This document shows, piece by piece, positions 7,493-15,692 of a stretch of DNA of 35,896 bases (the first letter of the stretch is position 1; the number at the start of each line of letters is the position of its first letter). The position numbers and the translations under genes are program-made. Source of the DNA: Pseudomonas sp. GM48 (lineage in GTDB: Bacteria; Pseudomonadota; Gammaproteobacteria; Pseudomonadales; Pseudomonadaceae); assembly GCF_000282335.1 (NCBI RefSeq), contig NZ_AKJM01000048.1:1-35896 (forward strand), read 5' to 3'. The notes below the pieces were generated by a model that saw nothing but the letters and a program-made list of their open reading frames with translations, was not told where the DNA came from and ran no database searches.

Positions 7493-8643
7493 ACGGCTTT
7501 ACCCGCCGCCGCACGGTGTTTCAGCCAGATGCCGAGGCGATTGGCGATGCGCTCGCTGGCGTGTCCGTCGCCATAAGGGCTATGGACTCGGCTCATGCGC
7601 TGGAAGGTGGCGTCATCATCGAGCAACAGGCTCGATTCATTGACGATACGGTCGGTATCGGTGCCCACCAGCACCACCGTCCCGCCTTCAAGCGCCAATG
7701 GTCGTTCCGTGACATCGCGCAGCACCAACAGCGGTTTGCCAATGGCGGGGGCTTCCTCCTGGATGCCACCGGAATCGGTGAGAATGAAATACGCGCGGTC
7801 CATCAGCCAGACGAAATGCTGGTAATCCTGCGGCGCCACCAGATAGATATTGGGTTTGTCCGAGAGAACGCTGTAGACCGCCTTTTGCACCTGTGGATTG
7901 AGGTGCACCGGGTAGACGAATTGCACATCGGGATAACGTTCGGCGAGAGTGGCCAGGGCCAGGCAGATGTTGCGAAAGCCGCCGCCGAAGTTTTCCCGGC
8001 GGTGCCCGGTGATCAGCACCATGCGCCTGGTGTCGTCGAGCACGGCCAGCGGCGAGTCGGCGGCCGGGTGCCAGTGGATTTGCTGTTGGTGATTGCGCAT
8101 CCATACCAGCGCATCAATCACCGTATTGCCGGTGACCTCGATGTTGGCCTTGGGCACACCTTCGCGCAGCAGGTTGTCTTCATTATTGGCGGTCGGTGCG
8201 AAATGCAGGTCGGCGATGACACCGGTCAAGTGCCGGTTCGCTTCCTCCGGCCAGGGTGCGCGCAAGTTACCGGTACGCAAACCCGCCTCGACGTGGCCAA
8301 TGGGCAACTGGCGATGGAAGGCGGCGAGGGCGGCAATGAAACTGGTGGTGGTGTCGCCGTGTACCAGCACGATATCCGGTTGCACGCGTTCATAGGCTTT
8401 GTCGAGGTGTGCCAGAAGCTGTTGAGAAAGACCATTGAGGGTCTGGCCCTGGGTCATAACCTGCAAGTCTTCATCGACCGTCAGTTCGAACGAGTCGAGG
8501 ACCTGCTTGAGCATTTCCCGGTGCTGGCCAGTGGAACAGATGTTCAGGCTGATACCAGGCCAATTACGCAGGACCAGCGCCAGGGGTGCCATCTTGATGG
8601 CCTCCGGACGTGTACCAAAAACCATCATGACTTTAAATGTCAT
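7489..8643 (-). CDS. wecB: UDP-N-acetylglucosamine 2-epimerase (non-hydrolysing)
   Basis: A 384-residue cytoplasmic enzyme that interconverts UDP-GlcNAc and UDP-ManNAc. Family motifs run in order: FGTRPEAIKMAPL (N-terminus), VHGDTTTS, HVEAGLRTGN..PWPEEANR, TGHRRENFG, DSGGIQEEAPAIGKP and RDVTERP. The full length and all key motifs point to an active enzyme. A strong AGGAGG lies four bases before the start at 8643. It is the first gene of the four-gene nfr operon. This placement is notable because E. coli WecB sits in the enterobacterial common antigen cluster yet is required (as the former nfrC) for N4 sensitivity. Here the precursor supply is co-encoded with the polymerase. Confidence 0.95.
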   Translation of the reverse strand: MTFKVMMVFGTRPEAIKMAPLALVLRNWPGISLNICSTGQHREMLKQVLDSFELTVDEDLQVMTQGQTLNGLSQQLLAHLDKAYERVQPDIVLVHGDTTTSFIAALAAFHRQLPIGHVEAGLRTGNLRAPWPEEANRHLTGVIADLHFAPTANNEDNLLREGVPKANIEVTGNTVIDALVWMRNHQQQIHWHPAADSPLAVLDDTRRMVLITGHRRENFGGGFRNICLALATLAERYPDVQFVYPVHLNPQVQKAVYSVLSDKPNIYLVAPQDYQHFVWLMDRAYFILTDSGGIQEEAPAIGKPLLVLRDVTERPLALEGGTVVLVGTDTDRIVNESSLLLDDDATFQRMSRVHSPYGDGHASERIANRLGIWLKHRAAAGKAV

Positions 8644-8932
8644 TACCCCTCCTGGGATTGCACACGCCGGATACGTCGCGGCTGTTAAGACCGGCTATTT
8701 CGTGAACATAGAATAAAGCAATCGGATGGGGGGTTGTCTAATGAGCTGCTCTGAATTGCTGGTCTTGCTTCGAATTGGTTCATGTGCGCCAGGTTGTGAA
8801 CCACATACCCGCTCCCTGTAGCCAACGGTAGCGTCTGTCTGTCCGTGCGTTTGGTAACGTTTTTTCCTGTTTGTACGCATCCCTCTGATTCAAAACAAAT
8901 TTCAATCTCCCTCACATGGCCTCCACATCCTG

Positions 8933-8948
8933 TGGCACACTTTCTGCT
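8933..8948 (+). promoter_or_regulatory. Candidate sigma-54 (RpoN) promoter for the importer/catabolic operon
   Basis: TGGCACACTTTCTGCT has the invariant GG and GC of the -24/-12 elements separated by exactly 10 bases, and a perfect TGGCAC half. Transcription would start near 8958, about 57 bases before the importer start codon. RpoN control fits genes for using a nitrogenous compound. No sigma-54 activator is encoded in this operon, so a global one such as NtrC, or a distant one, would have to act. Confidence 0.6.
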
Positions 8949-8951
8949 GTC

Positions 8952-8991
8952 TATTCCGTTGTTGCATACCATTTTCCGGTATAGCGGAATA
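8952..8991. promoter_or_regulatory. Inverted repeat, candidate IclR-type operator or 5' UTR hairpin
   Basis: Outer arms TATTCCG (8952-8958) and CGGAATA (8985-8991) form a 7-bp inverted repeat. Inside it, ATACC (8966-8970) and GGTAT (8978-8982) form a second repeat that is not exactly concentric. The element lies over and just downstream of the predicted transcription start of the importer operon, a good position for a repressor such as the IclR protein encoded at 12606. A hairpin in the leader RNA is an alternative. Confidence 0.35.
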
Positions 8992-9014
8992 AACATCACC
9001 CTGGAGTGCTTGCC

Positions 9015-9863
9015 ATGCATCGCCGACCTTCCTTGTTCAAAGCGTGTGTTTTTATATTCGCGGCTTCCGCCGCTGTCATGGGTGCGGCCCAGGCGGCGGA
9101 CAGTAAGCTCGACAGTGTCCTGGCCCGCGGCAAACTGATTGTAGGTACCGGCAGCACCAACGCGCCGTGGCACTTCCAGGGCGCGGATGGCAAGTTGCAG
9201 GGTTTTGATATCGATATCGCCCGAATGGTCGCCAAAGGGTTGTTCAACGACCCGAGCAAGGTGGAGTTTGTGGTGCAGTCGTCCGATGCGCGGATTCCCA
9301 ACCTGCTGACCGACAAGGTCGACATGAGTTGCCAGTTCATCACCGTGACCGCCAGCCGCGCGCAGCAAGTGGCGTTCACCCTGCCGTACTACCGCGAAGG
9401 CGTCGGCCTGCTGCTGCCGGCGAACAGCAAGTACAAGGAAATCGATGACATGAAAGCCGCCGGTGACAGTCTCACCGTGGCAGTGCTGCAAAACGTCTAC
9501 GCCGAAGAACTGGTGCACCAGGCGCTGCCCAAGGCCAAGGTCGACCAGTACGACAGCGTGGACCTGATGTACCAGGCCGTGAACTCCGGCCGTGCCGATG
9601 CGGCGGCCACCGACCAGTCCTCGGTGAAGTACCTGATGGTGCAGAACCCTGGCCGCTATCGCAGCCCGGCCTACGCCTGGAGCCCGCAGACTTACGCCTG
9701 CGCGGTCAAGCGCGGCGATCAGGACTGGCTGAACTTCGTCAACACCACCCTGCATGAAGCCATGACCGGCGTTGAGTTCCCGACTTACGCGGCATCGTTC
9801 AAGCAATGGTTCGGCGTAGACCTGGCGACACCCGCGATTGGTTTCCCTGTCGAATTCAAATGA
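9015..9863 (+). CDS. Amino-acid-type ABC transporter substrate-binding protein
   Basis: A 282-residue periplasmic solute-binding protein of the polar amino acid family (SBP_bac_3). It has a signal peptide up to AQA|AD and the family pattern RGKLIVGTGSTNAPWHF, then LQGFDIDIARMVAKGLF, then two lobes. I chose ATG 9015 because GGAG lies 8 bases upstream; an in-frame GTG at 9006 overlaps that Shine-Dalgarno and is unlikely. It heads an operon with two permeases, an ATPase, RidA, an IclR regulator, a D-amino-acid dehydratase and KDG kinase. The ligand is therefore inferred to be a sugar-derived D-amino acid such as D-glucosaminate. The transport family is certain; the ligand is not. Confidence 0.92.
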   Translation: MHRRPSLFKACVFIFAASAAVMGAAQAADSKLDSVLARGKLIVGTGSTNAPWHFQGADGKLQGFDIDIARMVAKGLFNDPSKVEFVVQSSDARIPNLLTDKVDMSCQFITVTASRAQQVAFTLPYYREGVGLLLPANSKYKEIDDMKAAGDSLTVAVLQNVYAEELVHQALPKAKVDQYDSVDLMYQAVNSGRADAAATDQSSVKYLMVQNPGRYRSPAYAWSPQTYACAVKRGDQDWLNFVNTTLHEAMTGVEFPTYAASFKQWFGVDLATPAIGFPVEFK

Positions 9864-9884
9864 TCCCGTGAGAGCGGGGCGGTT

Positions 9885-10577
9885 ATGAATCGCCCCGTTC
9901 AGGTACTGCTGACCATGAACTATCAGTTGAACTTTGCCGCCGTCTGGCGCGATTTCGACACCTTGCTGGCGGGGCTCGGCCTGGGTCTTGAACTGGCCCT
10001 GGTGTCGATCGCCATCGGCTGCGTGATCGGCCTGATGATGGCGTTTGCTTTGCTGTCCAGACATCGCGCATTGCGGGTGCTGGCGTCGGTGTACGTCACG
10101 GTGATTCGTAACACGCCGATCCTGGTGTTGATTCTGTTGATCTACTTTGCCTTGCCGAGCCTGGGGATCCGGCTGGACAAGATTCCCTCGTTCATCATCA
10201 CCCTGTCGCTGTATGCCGGGGCGTATCTGACCGAAGTGTTCCGCGGCGGTTTGCTGAGCATTCCCAAGGGCCAGCGTGAAGCCGGCCTGGCCATTGGTCT
10301 GGGCGAGTGGCAGGTCAAGGCCTATGTCACCGTGCCGGTGATGTTGCGCAATGTGTTGCCGGCCCTGTCGAACAACTTCATTTCGCTGTTCAAGGACACC
10401 TCGCTGGCGGCGGCGATTGCCGTACCGGAGCTGACCTATTACGCGCGCAAGATCAATGTCGAGAGCTACCGGGTGATTGAAACCTGGCTGGTGACCACGG
10501 CGCTCTATGTGGCGGCCTGTTACCTCATTGCCATGATGCTGCGTTACCTCGAACAGCGTCTGGCGATTCGCCGATAG
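9885..10577 (+). CDS. Amino-acid-type ABC transporter permease 1
   Basis: A 230-residue inner-membrane permease (HisM/GlnP type). Several transmembrane segments are visible, with the EAA loop EAGLAIGLGEWQVKAYVTVP at about 137-156, which contacts the ATPase. It lies 21 bases after the binding protein. The start is ambiguous: ATG 9885 (MNRPVQ) or ATG 9915 (MNYQLNFAAVWRDF). Neither has a strong ribosome-binding site. The second gives an N-terminus closer to what I expect of the family and may be the real one. Confidence 0.92.
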   Translation: MNRPVQVLLTMNYQLNFAAVWRDFDTLLAGLGLGLELALVSIAIGCVIGLMMAFALLSRHRALRVLASVYVTVIRNTPILVLILLIYFALPSLGIRLDKIPSFIITLSLYAGAYLTEVFRGGLLSIPKGQREAGLAIGLGEWQVKAYVTVPVMLRNVLPALSNNFISLFKDTSLAAAIAVPELTYYARKINVESYRVIETWLVTTALYVAACYLIAMMLRYLEQRLAIRR

Positions 10578-10585
10578 GAGGCCCC

Positions 10586-11248
10586 ATGTACGAATCCCCC
10601 AGTTGGTTGCATGAGTTGTGGGTGGCGCGCGAACCCCTGTGGCAGGGCTTTCTGACCAGTGTCCAGGTATCAGTGCTGGCGATTTTGCTTGGCACGCTGG
10701 TGGGTGTCGCCGCCGGTCTGGTGCTGACCTACGGCAAGTTCTGGATGCGCGCACCGTTTCGTTTTTATGTCGATGTGATTCGCGGCACGCCGGTGTTCGT
10801 GTTGGTGCTGGCGTGCTTTTACATGGCGCCGGCACTCGGCTGGCAGATCAGCGCGTTCCAGGCCGGTGCACTGGGTTTGACACTGTTCTGCGGCTCCCAC
10901 GTCGCCGAGATCGTACGCGGTGCGTTGCAGGCATTGCCACTCGGGCAGATGGAGGCGAGCAAGGCCATCGGCCTGACGTTCTACCAGGCCCTCGGTTACG
11001 TGCTATTGCCTCAGGCACTACGGCAGATCCTGCCGACCTGGGTCAACTCGTCGACCGAGATCGTCAAGGCCTCGACCCTGTTGTCGGTGATTGGTGTGGC
11101 GGAACTGCTGCTCAGTACCCAGCAGATCATCGCCCGGACCTTCATGACCCTGGAGTTTTACCTGTTCGCCGGATTTCTGTTTTTCGTCATCAACTACGGC
11201 ATCGAATTACTCGGCCGGCACATTGAAAAGCGGGTGGCTTTGCCATGA
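10586..11248 (+). CDS. Amino-acid-type ABC transporter permease 2
   Basis: A 220-residue inner-membrane permease, partner of the preceding gene. About five hydrophobic segments are seen, and the EAA loop reads [20 protein letters not shown]. The start has a strong AGGAGG just upstream (AGGAGGCCCC ATG). The stop overlaps the start of the ATPase gene by four bases. Two different permeases indicate a heterodimeric channel. Confidence 0.93.
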   Translation: MYESPSWLHELWVAREPLWQGFLTSVQVSVLAILLGTLVGVAAGLVLTYGKFWMRAPFRFYVDVIRGTPVFVLVLACFYMAPALGWQISAFQAGALGLTLFCGSHVAEIVRGALQALPLGQMEASKAIGLTFYQALGYVLLPQALRQILPTWVNSSTEIVKASTLLSVIGVAELLLSTQQIIARTFMTLEFYLFAGFLFFVINYGIELLGRHIEKRVALP

Positions 11249-12039
11249 CTCAGACTCAAACCCATGCACAAAACGGCCAACCCTTGCTGGACATTCGCGG
11301 CCTGCACAAACGTTACGACCAGCTGGAAGTGCTCAAGGGCGTCGACCTGACCATGCAGCGCGGCAATGTGGTGACGCTGATCGGCTCCAGCGGCTCGGGC
11401 AAAACCACGCTGCTGCGCTGCGTGAACATGCTCGAAGAGTTCCAGGGCGGACAGATCCTGCTCGACGGCGAGTCGATCGGTTATGACGAGGTCAACGGCA
11501 AACGCATTCGCCACCCGGAAAAAGTCATCGCCCGCCATCGCGCCATGACCGGCATGGCGTTCCAGCAGTTCAACCTGTTCCCGCACCTGACGGCGTTGCA
11601 GAACGTCACCCTGGGCCTGCTCAAGGTCAAGAAACTGCACAAGGACGAGGCCGTGGCCCTGGCCGAGAAATGGCTGGAGCGCGTTGGCCTGCTGGAACGT
11701 CGCGATCATTTCCCCGGTCAGTTGTCCGGCGGTCAGCAGCAGCGCGTGGCGATTGCCCGGGCGATTGCGATGAACCCGAGCCTGATGCTGTTCGACGAAG
11801 TTACCTCGGCGCTGGACCCGGAACTGGTGGGCGAAGTGCTGAGCGTGATCAAGGGCCTGGCCGAAGATGGCATGACCATGCTGCTGGTGACCCACGAAAT
11901 GCGCTTCGCGTTCGAGGTTTCGGACAAGATCGTTTTCATGAATCAGGGGCGTATCGAAGAACAGGGACCGCCCAAGGACATGTTCGAGCGCCCGCAATCG
12001 CCACGACTGGCGGAATTTCTCAAAAGCACCCGTTTTTGA
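11245..12039 (+). CDS. Amino-acid-type ABC transporter ATP-binding protein
   Basis: A 264-residue ATPase of the GlnQ/HisP class that powers the importer from the cytoplasmic face. Motifs: Walker [12 protein letters not shown]-loop [12 protein letters not shown], signature [14 protein letters not shown], Walker [14 protein letters not shown], and H-loop VTHEM. The length is normal for the family. The start overlaps permease 2 by four bases, and the following RidA gene begins 30 bases after the stop, so all are likely on one transcript. Confidence 0.95.
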   Translation: MTQTQTHAQNGQPLLDIRGLHKRYDQLEVLKGVDLTMQRGNVVTLIGSSGSGKTTLLRCVNMLEEFQGGQILLDGESIGYDEVNGKRIRHPEKVIARHRAMTGMAFQQFNLFPHLTALQNVTLGLLKVKKLHKDEAVALAEKWLERVGLLERRDHFPGQLSGGQQQRVAIARAIAMNPSLMLFDEVTSALDPELVGEVLSVIKGLAEDGMTMLLVTHEMRFAFEVSDKIVFMNQGRIEEQGPPKDMFERPQSPRLAEFLKSTRF

Positions 12040-12069
12040 TCCCTCAATGTTCAATCAGGAGAAACACTC

Positions 12070-12459
12070 ATGAGCATTACTCGTTACGGCACCGGCAGTA
12101 CCGCCGCTGGCGGTCAGCCTCGCCCTTTCGCCCGCGCCGTTGAAGCCGATGGCTGGCTGTACGTTTCCGGGCAGGTGCCGGCGGTGGACGGCGAGATTAT
12201 TACTGGCGGCATTGTCGAACAGACCCACCAGACCATGAAGAACCTGATCGGGATTCTCGAAGAGGCCGGTTTCGGCCTGGAAGATGTAGTGCGTGCTGGC
12301 GTGTGGCTGGAGGATCCGCGGGATTTCACGAGTTTCAACAAGGTCTTCTCCGAGTACTTCAAACCCGAGCACGCCCCGGCGCGGGCCTGTGTGCAGGCGA
12401 ACATGATGGTCGACTGCAAGGTCGAGATCGATTGCATCGCGTACAAGAAAAAGGCCTGA
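12070..12459 (+). CDS. RidA family enamine/imine deaminase
   Basis: A 129-residue RidA/YjgF/UK114-family protein that hydrolyses reactive enamine/imine intermediates released by PLP-dependent dehydratases. Family features include WLYVSGQVPAVDGEI, the middle VRAGVWLEDPRDFTSFNKVF, and the conserved arginine in PARACVQ near the C-terminus. A good AGGAG lies upstream of the start. Its place in an operon with a fold-III PLP dehydratase at 13410 suggests it clears the 2-aminoacrylate-like product of that enzyme, speeding release of the keto acid and ammonia. Confidence 0.92.
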   Translation: MSITRYGTGSTAAGGQPRPFARAVEADGWLYVSGQVPAVDGEIITGGIVEQTHQTMKNLIGILEEAGFGLEDVVRAGVWLEDPRDFTSFNKVFSEYFKPEHAPARACVQANMMVDCKVEIDCIAYKKKA

Positions 12460-12475
12460 GATTTGTGGTGAATTC

Positions 12476-12540
12476 TTCGCGAGCAAGCCCGCTCCCACAG
12501 GGGAGTGCATTCCAAATGTGGGAGCGGGCTTGCTCGCGAA
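12476..12540. repeat. REPIN (inverted pair of REP elements)
   Basis: Two copies of the REP core GTGGGAGCGGGCTTGCTCGC lie head to head around a short spacer, in the gap between ridA and the IclR gene. The pair can fold into a long hairpin, and in RNA it may attenuate transcription or protect the upstream message. Pseudomonas REPs are mobilised by RAYT transposases; none is encoded in this window. Confidence 0.93.
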
Positions 12541-12605
12541 GGCGGCCTGACAGTCGCCGCCGCACTCTCGGTAAACTCCCGGCATTATGAATGGGAACCA
12601 CTGAA

Positions 12606-13370
12606 ATGACCGAAGACACCATCAAGCGCCGGGCACGCGGTCTGGACCGGGCGTTCGATATCCTCGATTTCCTCAAGGAGATCGGCCAGCCCCTGCGCCC
12701 GAACGACATTGCCAATGGCATCGGCAGCCCCAAGTCCACGGTCTACGAACTGGTGGCCTCGCTGCTGGAACGGCGCATCCTGGAGCCGGTGGGCAAGGAC
12801 GGTCATGTCTACCTCGGTCGCCAGTTGTACTTTCTCGGTCAGGCGCACCTGCGGCATTTCGACCTGACCCGCGAGGCCGATCACGCCTTGCAGGAAATCG
12901 TCAGCCAGACCCATGAAACCGCGCAGATGTGCCTGCTCAACGGGCGCAAATACACCGTGGCGCTGATGAAAGAGGGGGAGCGGCATTTCCGCATTTCCTC
13001 GGATATTGGTGAAAACGCACCTATCCCCTGGACCGCCTCCGGGCGCCTGTTGCTGGCGCACCTGAGCGACCAGGAAATCGTCGACCTGATCGATCACGAC
13101 GACTTCATCCTGCCCGATGGCGAACGCCTGGAGCTTGCGCAGTTCCTCAAGGAAATCCGTCAGGCCGGGATCGATGGATTTTTCTCCTTCGATAGCGTTG
13201 CCGATACTTTTACCCATTGCTTCGCCGCGCCGGTCAAAGACCCCAACGGCGTGGCCATTGCGACCCTGTGCATCGTCGCCCCACGGGCCGATGCCAGGAA
13301 CAACTACAACGACTATCGCCGGGTGCTGATCGAAAGCGCCAACAGCCTGGCCCGTCGCATCAACGAATAA
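12606..13370 (+). CDS. IclR family transcriptional regulator
   Basis: A 254-residue regulator. An N-terminal winged HTH (about residues 8-70: RGLDRAFDILDFLKEIGQPLR, then SPKSTVYELVASLLERRILE) is followed by the IclR effector domain (about 85-250, including GENAPIPWTASGRLLLAHL). I chose ATG 12606 (MTEDTIKRR). An upstream in-frame ATG at 12591 has no ribosome-binding site, while GGGAA precedes 12606 by eight bases. It sits inside the importer/dehydratase/KDG kinase operon and is probably its local, ligand-responsive repressor or activator. A candidate target is the inverted repeat at 8952-8991. The ligand is inferred to be a pathway intermediate such as KDG or glucosaminate. Confidence 0.93.
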   Translation: MTEDTIKRRARGLDRAFDILDFLKEIGQPLRPNDIANGIGSPKSTVYELVASLLERRILEPVGKDGHVYLGRQLYFLGQAHLRHFDLTREADHALQEIVSQTHETAQMCLLNGRKYTVALMKEGERHFRISSDIGENAPIPWTASGRLLLAHLSDQEIVDLIDHDDFILPDGERLELAQFLKEIRQAGIDGFFSFDSVADTFTHCFAAPVKDPNGVAIATLCIVAPRADARNNYNDYRRVLIESANSLARRINE

Positions 13371-13409
13371 CAGCGGCTGCCTGCAGCTGCGTGAACGAGG
13401 AGTTCGACC

Positions 13410-14627
13410 ATGTCTTCTGCCCCCCATACTGCCAACGTGGATAAAGGCGCTGCCCCGATCGGTGCCAACCTGGTGCGTGACGTCAGCCTGCCCGCGCTGG
13501 TATTGCACCGTGAGGCGCTGGAACACAACATTCGCTGGATGCAGGCATTCGTCAGCGACAGCGGGGCGGAACTGGCGCCCCATGGCAAAACCAGCATGAC
13601 CCCGGCGTTGTTCCGTCGCCAACTGGACGCCGGTGCCTGGGGCATCACCCTGGCCAGTGCCACGCAAACCCGTGCGGCCTACGCCCATGGCGTGCGCCGG
13701 GTGCTGATGGCCAACCAGTTGGTGGGCACGCCGAACATGGCGCTGATCGCCGACCTGCTGGCCGACCCGACGTTCGACTTCTATTGCATGGTCGATCACC
13801 CGGACAACGTCGCCGATCTCGGCGCCTATTTCGCCTCCCGTGGCGTGCGCCTGAACGTCATGATCGAATACGGCGTGGTCGGTGGTCGTTGCGGTTGCCG
13901 CAGCGAACAGGAAGTGCTCGACCTGGCCAAGGCCATCGCCGCGCAACCGGCGCTGGCCCTGACCGGGATCGAAGGCTACGAAGGCGTGATCCATGGCGAT
14001 CACGCCGTGACCGGCATTCGCGAATTCGCTGCATCACTGGTGCGCCTGGCGGTGCAGTTGCAGGACAGCGGCGCCTTCGCCATTGCCAAGCCGATCATCA
14101 CCGCGTCGGGTTCGGCCTGGTATGACCTGATTGCCGAATCCTTCGAAGCGCAGAACGCTGCCGGACGCTTCCTCAGCGTGCTGCGTCCCGGCAGTTACGT
14201 GGCCCATGACCATGGCATCTACAAGGAAGCGCAGTGCTGCGTGCTCGACCGTCGCAGTGACCTGCACGAAGGCCTGCGTCCGGCGCTGGAAGTGTGGGCG
14301 CACGTGCAATCGCTGCCGGAGCCGGGCTTCGCGGTGATTGCCCTGGGCAAACGCGACGTGGCCTATGACGCGGGGTTGCCGGTGCCATTACTGCGTTACA
14401 AGGCGGGCGCCGTGCCGGCCAAGGGCGACGATGTGAGCGCCTGCAAAGTGACCGCGGTAATGGACCAGCATGCGTTCATGACTGTGGCGCCGGGGGTGGA
14501 TCTGCGGGTGGGTGACATCATTTCCTTCGGCACTTCGCACCCGTGCCTGACGTTCGACAAGTGGCGTGTCGGCTGTCTGGTGGATGAGCAGTTGAACGTC
14601 ATCGAGACCATGGAAACCTGTTTCTAA
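13410..14627 (+). CDS. PLP fold-III D-amino-acid dehydratase/deaminase, probably D-glucosaminate dehydratase
   Basis: A 405-residue (about 43 kDa) cytoplasmic enzyme of the D-threonine aldolase / D-serine dehydratase-like family. It has an alanine-racemase-type barrel with PLP lysine K60 in APHGKTSM. The C-terminal domain carries the divalent-metal pair H377 and C379 (GTSHPCLTF). A good GAGGAG ribosome-binding site lies upstream. The family eliminates water or cleaves beta-hydroxy D-amino acids. The next gene is KDG kinase and a RidA is in the same operon. D-glucosaminate dehydratase (EC 4.3.1.9) of P. fluorescens is a PLP enzyme that yields 2-keto-3-deoxygluconate and ammonia, exactly the substrate of that kinase. 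The class is certain; glucosaminate as substrate is inferred. D-serine or D-threonine are alternatives. Confidence 0.88.
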   Translation: MSSAPHTANVDKGAAPIGANLVRDVSLPALVLHREALEHNIRWMQAFVSDSGAELAPHGKTSMTPALFRRQLDAGAWGITLASATQTRAAYAHGVRRVLMANQLVGTPNMALIADLLADPTFDFYCMVDHPDNVADLGAYFASRGVRLNVMIEYGVVGGRCGCRSEQEVLDLAKAIAAQPALALTGIEGYEGVIHGDHAVTGIREFAASLVRLAVQLQDSGAFAIAKPIITASGSAWYDLIAESFEAQNAAGRFLSVLRPGSYVAHDHGIYKEAQCCVLDRRSDLHEGLRPALEVWAHVQSLPEPGFAVIALGKRDVAYDAGLPVPLLRYKAGAVPAKGDDVSACKVTAVMDQHAFMTVAPGVDLRVGDIISFGTSHPCLTFDKWRVGCLVDEQLNVIETMETCF

Positions 14628-14648
14628 GATTGAAACCGCGGCGCGGCT

Positions 14649-14713
14649 TTCGCGAGCAAGCCCGCTCCCACATTTGGAACGCGTTCCCCTGTGGGAGCGG
14701 GCTTGCTCGCGAA
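14649..14713. repeat. REPIN (inverted pair of REP elements)
   Basis: An inverted pair of the GTGGGAGCGGGCTTGCTCGC core. The spacer reads roughly TTTGGAACGCGTTCCCC and itself contains the palindrome GGAACGCGTTCC. It occupies the gap between the dehydratase and kdgK, inside an apparent operon, so it could modulate kdgK expression or message stability. Confidence 0.93.
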
Positions 14714-14745
14714 GAGGCCCTACCAGACAAAAGAGAAATCCGCGA

Positions 14746-15681
14746 ATGAACACTATCAACACCCTCGGCCCCAACACTCCCCGCATCGCCCTGATCGGCG
14801 AGTGCATGATCGAGTTGCAGCATCGCGCCGACGGCAGCCTGCAACAAAGCTTCGGCGGCGATACCTTGAACACGGCGGTGTACCTTTCCCGGGAACTGGG
14901 CGAGGACGGCACCGTGGACTACGTCACCGCCCTGGGCGATGACAGCTTCAGTGACGCGATGTGCCAGAGTTGGGCGGCGGAAAATATCGGCCTCGAAATG
15001 GTCCAGCGCCTGCCTGGACGCCTGCCGGGTTTGTATTGCATCCAGACTGACGCCGCCGGTGAGCGACGCTTTCTGTATTGGCGCAATGAAGCGGCGGTGC
15101 GTGATTGCTTCACTACGCCGGCCGCCGCACCGATCCTGGCGGCGCTGCCGGATTACGACGTGCTGTATTTCAGCGGTATCACCCTGGCAGTGCTCGGCGC
15201 TCAAGGTCGGGAAAAATTGCTGGACACCCTGATTGAAGCCCGCCAGCGCGATGCGCGAATTGTGTTCGACAACAACTACCGGCCACGGCTGTGGGCGTCG
15301 GTCGAAGAGGCACAGGCGGCGTATCGCTGTGTGCTGCCGCAGGTTGATCTGGCGTTGCTGACGGTGGAGGACGAGCAGGCGTTGTTTGGTTATGCCGATT
15401 GCGAAGCAGTGTTTGCCGCGTATGAGCAGATCGGTACGCCGGAAGTGGTGCTCAAGCGCGGCGCGCAAGCGTGCCTGATTCGTTGTGATGGCGAGTCATT
15501 CGAAGTGCCGGCGCAGAAGGTCGAGCGGGTGGTGGACACCACGGCGGCGGGGGATTCGTTCAGTGCCGCGTATCTGGCCTCGCGCCTGAAGGGCGGTAGC
15601 CCGGGGGAGGCCGCCGAGGCCGGGCATCGGTTGGCGAGCCGGGTGATTCAGGTGCCTGGAGCGTTGATTTCCAGAGATTGA
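14746..15681 (+). CDS. kdgK: 2-dehydro-3-deoxygluconokinase (KDG kinase), PfkB family
   Basis: A 311-residue PfkB-family sugar kinase that phosphorylates 2-keto-3-deoxygluconate to KDPG for the Entner-Doudoroff aldolase. Visible features are the substrate-binding N-terminus GECMIELQ, FGGDTLNTAVYLSREL, the WRNEAA region, and the C-terminal PfkB signature DTTAAGDSFSAAYL with catalytic Asp270. I chose ATG 14746 (MNTINTL): an upstream in-frame extension back to 14674 would translate the REP element and is implausible. It is the last gene of the operon and makes biochemical sense directly after a dehydratase that can release KDG. Confidence 0.93.
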   Translation: MNTINTLGPNTPRIALIGECMIELQHRADGSLQQSFGGDTLNTAVYLSRELGEDGTVDYVTALGDDSFSDAMCQSWAAENIGLEMVQRLPGRLPGLYCIQTDAAGERRFLYWRNEAAVRDCFTTPAAAPILAALPDYDVLYFSGITLAVLGAQGREKLLDTLIEARQRDARIVFDNNYRPRLWASVEEAQAAYRCVLPQVDLALLTVEDEQALFGYADCEAVFAAYEQIGTPEVVLKRGAQACLIRCDGESFEVPAQKVERVVDTTAAGDSFSAAYLASRLKGGSPGEAAEAGHRLASRVIQVPGALISRD

Positions 15682-15692
15682 AATGCCTTATC

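Larger units (their letters stand above)
8644..9014. other. Divergent intergenic region between wecB and the ABC importer
   Basis: This 371-base region carries the promoters of the minus-strand nfr operon and the plus-strand importer operon. On the importer side I see a sigma-54-type element (8933-8948) and an inverted repeat (8952-8991). On the nfr side I found no convincing -35/-10 pair, only an AT-richer stretch around 8690-8720. Small open frames here have no ribosome-binding sites and no recognisable content. Confidence 0.6.

Noticed and set aside
8685..10835. A 716-codon open frame on the minus strand
   Set aside because: It runs antisense to the importer binding-protein and permease genes, which have clear family motifs and ribosome-binding sites. 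Its translation is low in family-like content and is a by-product of GC-rich third positions.
12585..14003. A 472-codon open frame on the minus strand
   Set aside because: It is antisense to the IclR and dehydratase genes, both with intact domains and good starts. The same reasoning removes the long plus-strand frames at 19018-20382 and 28774-30369.
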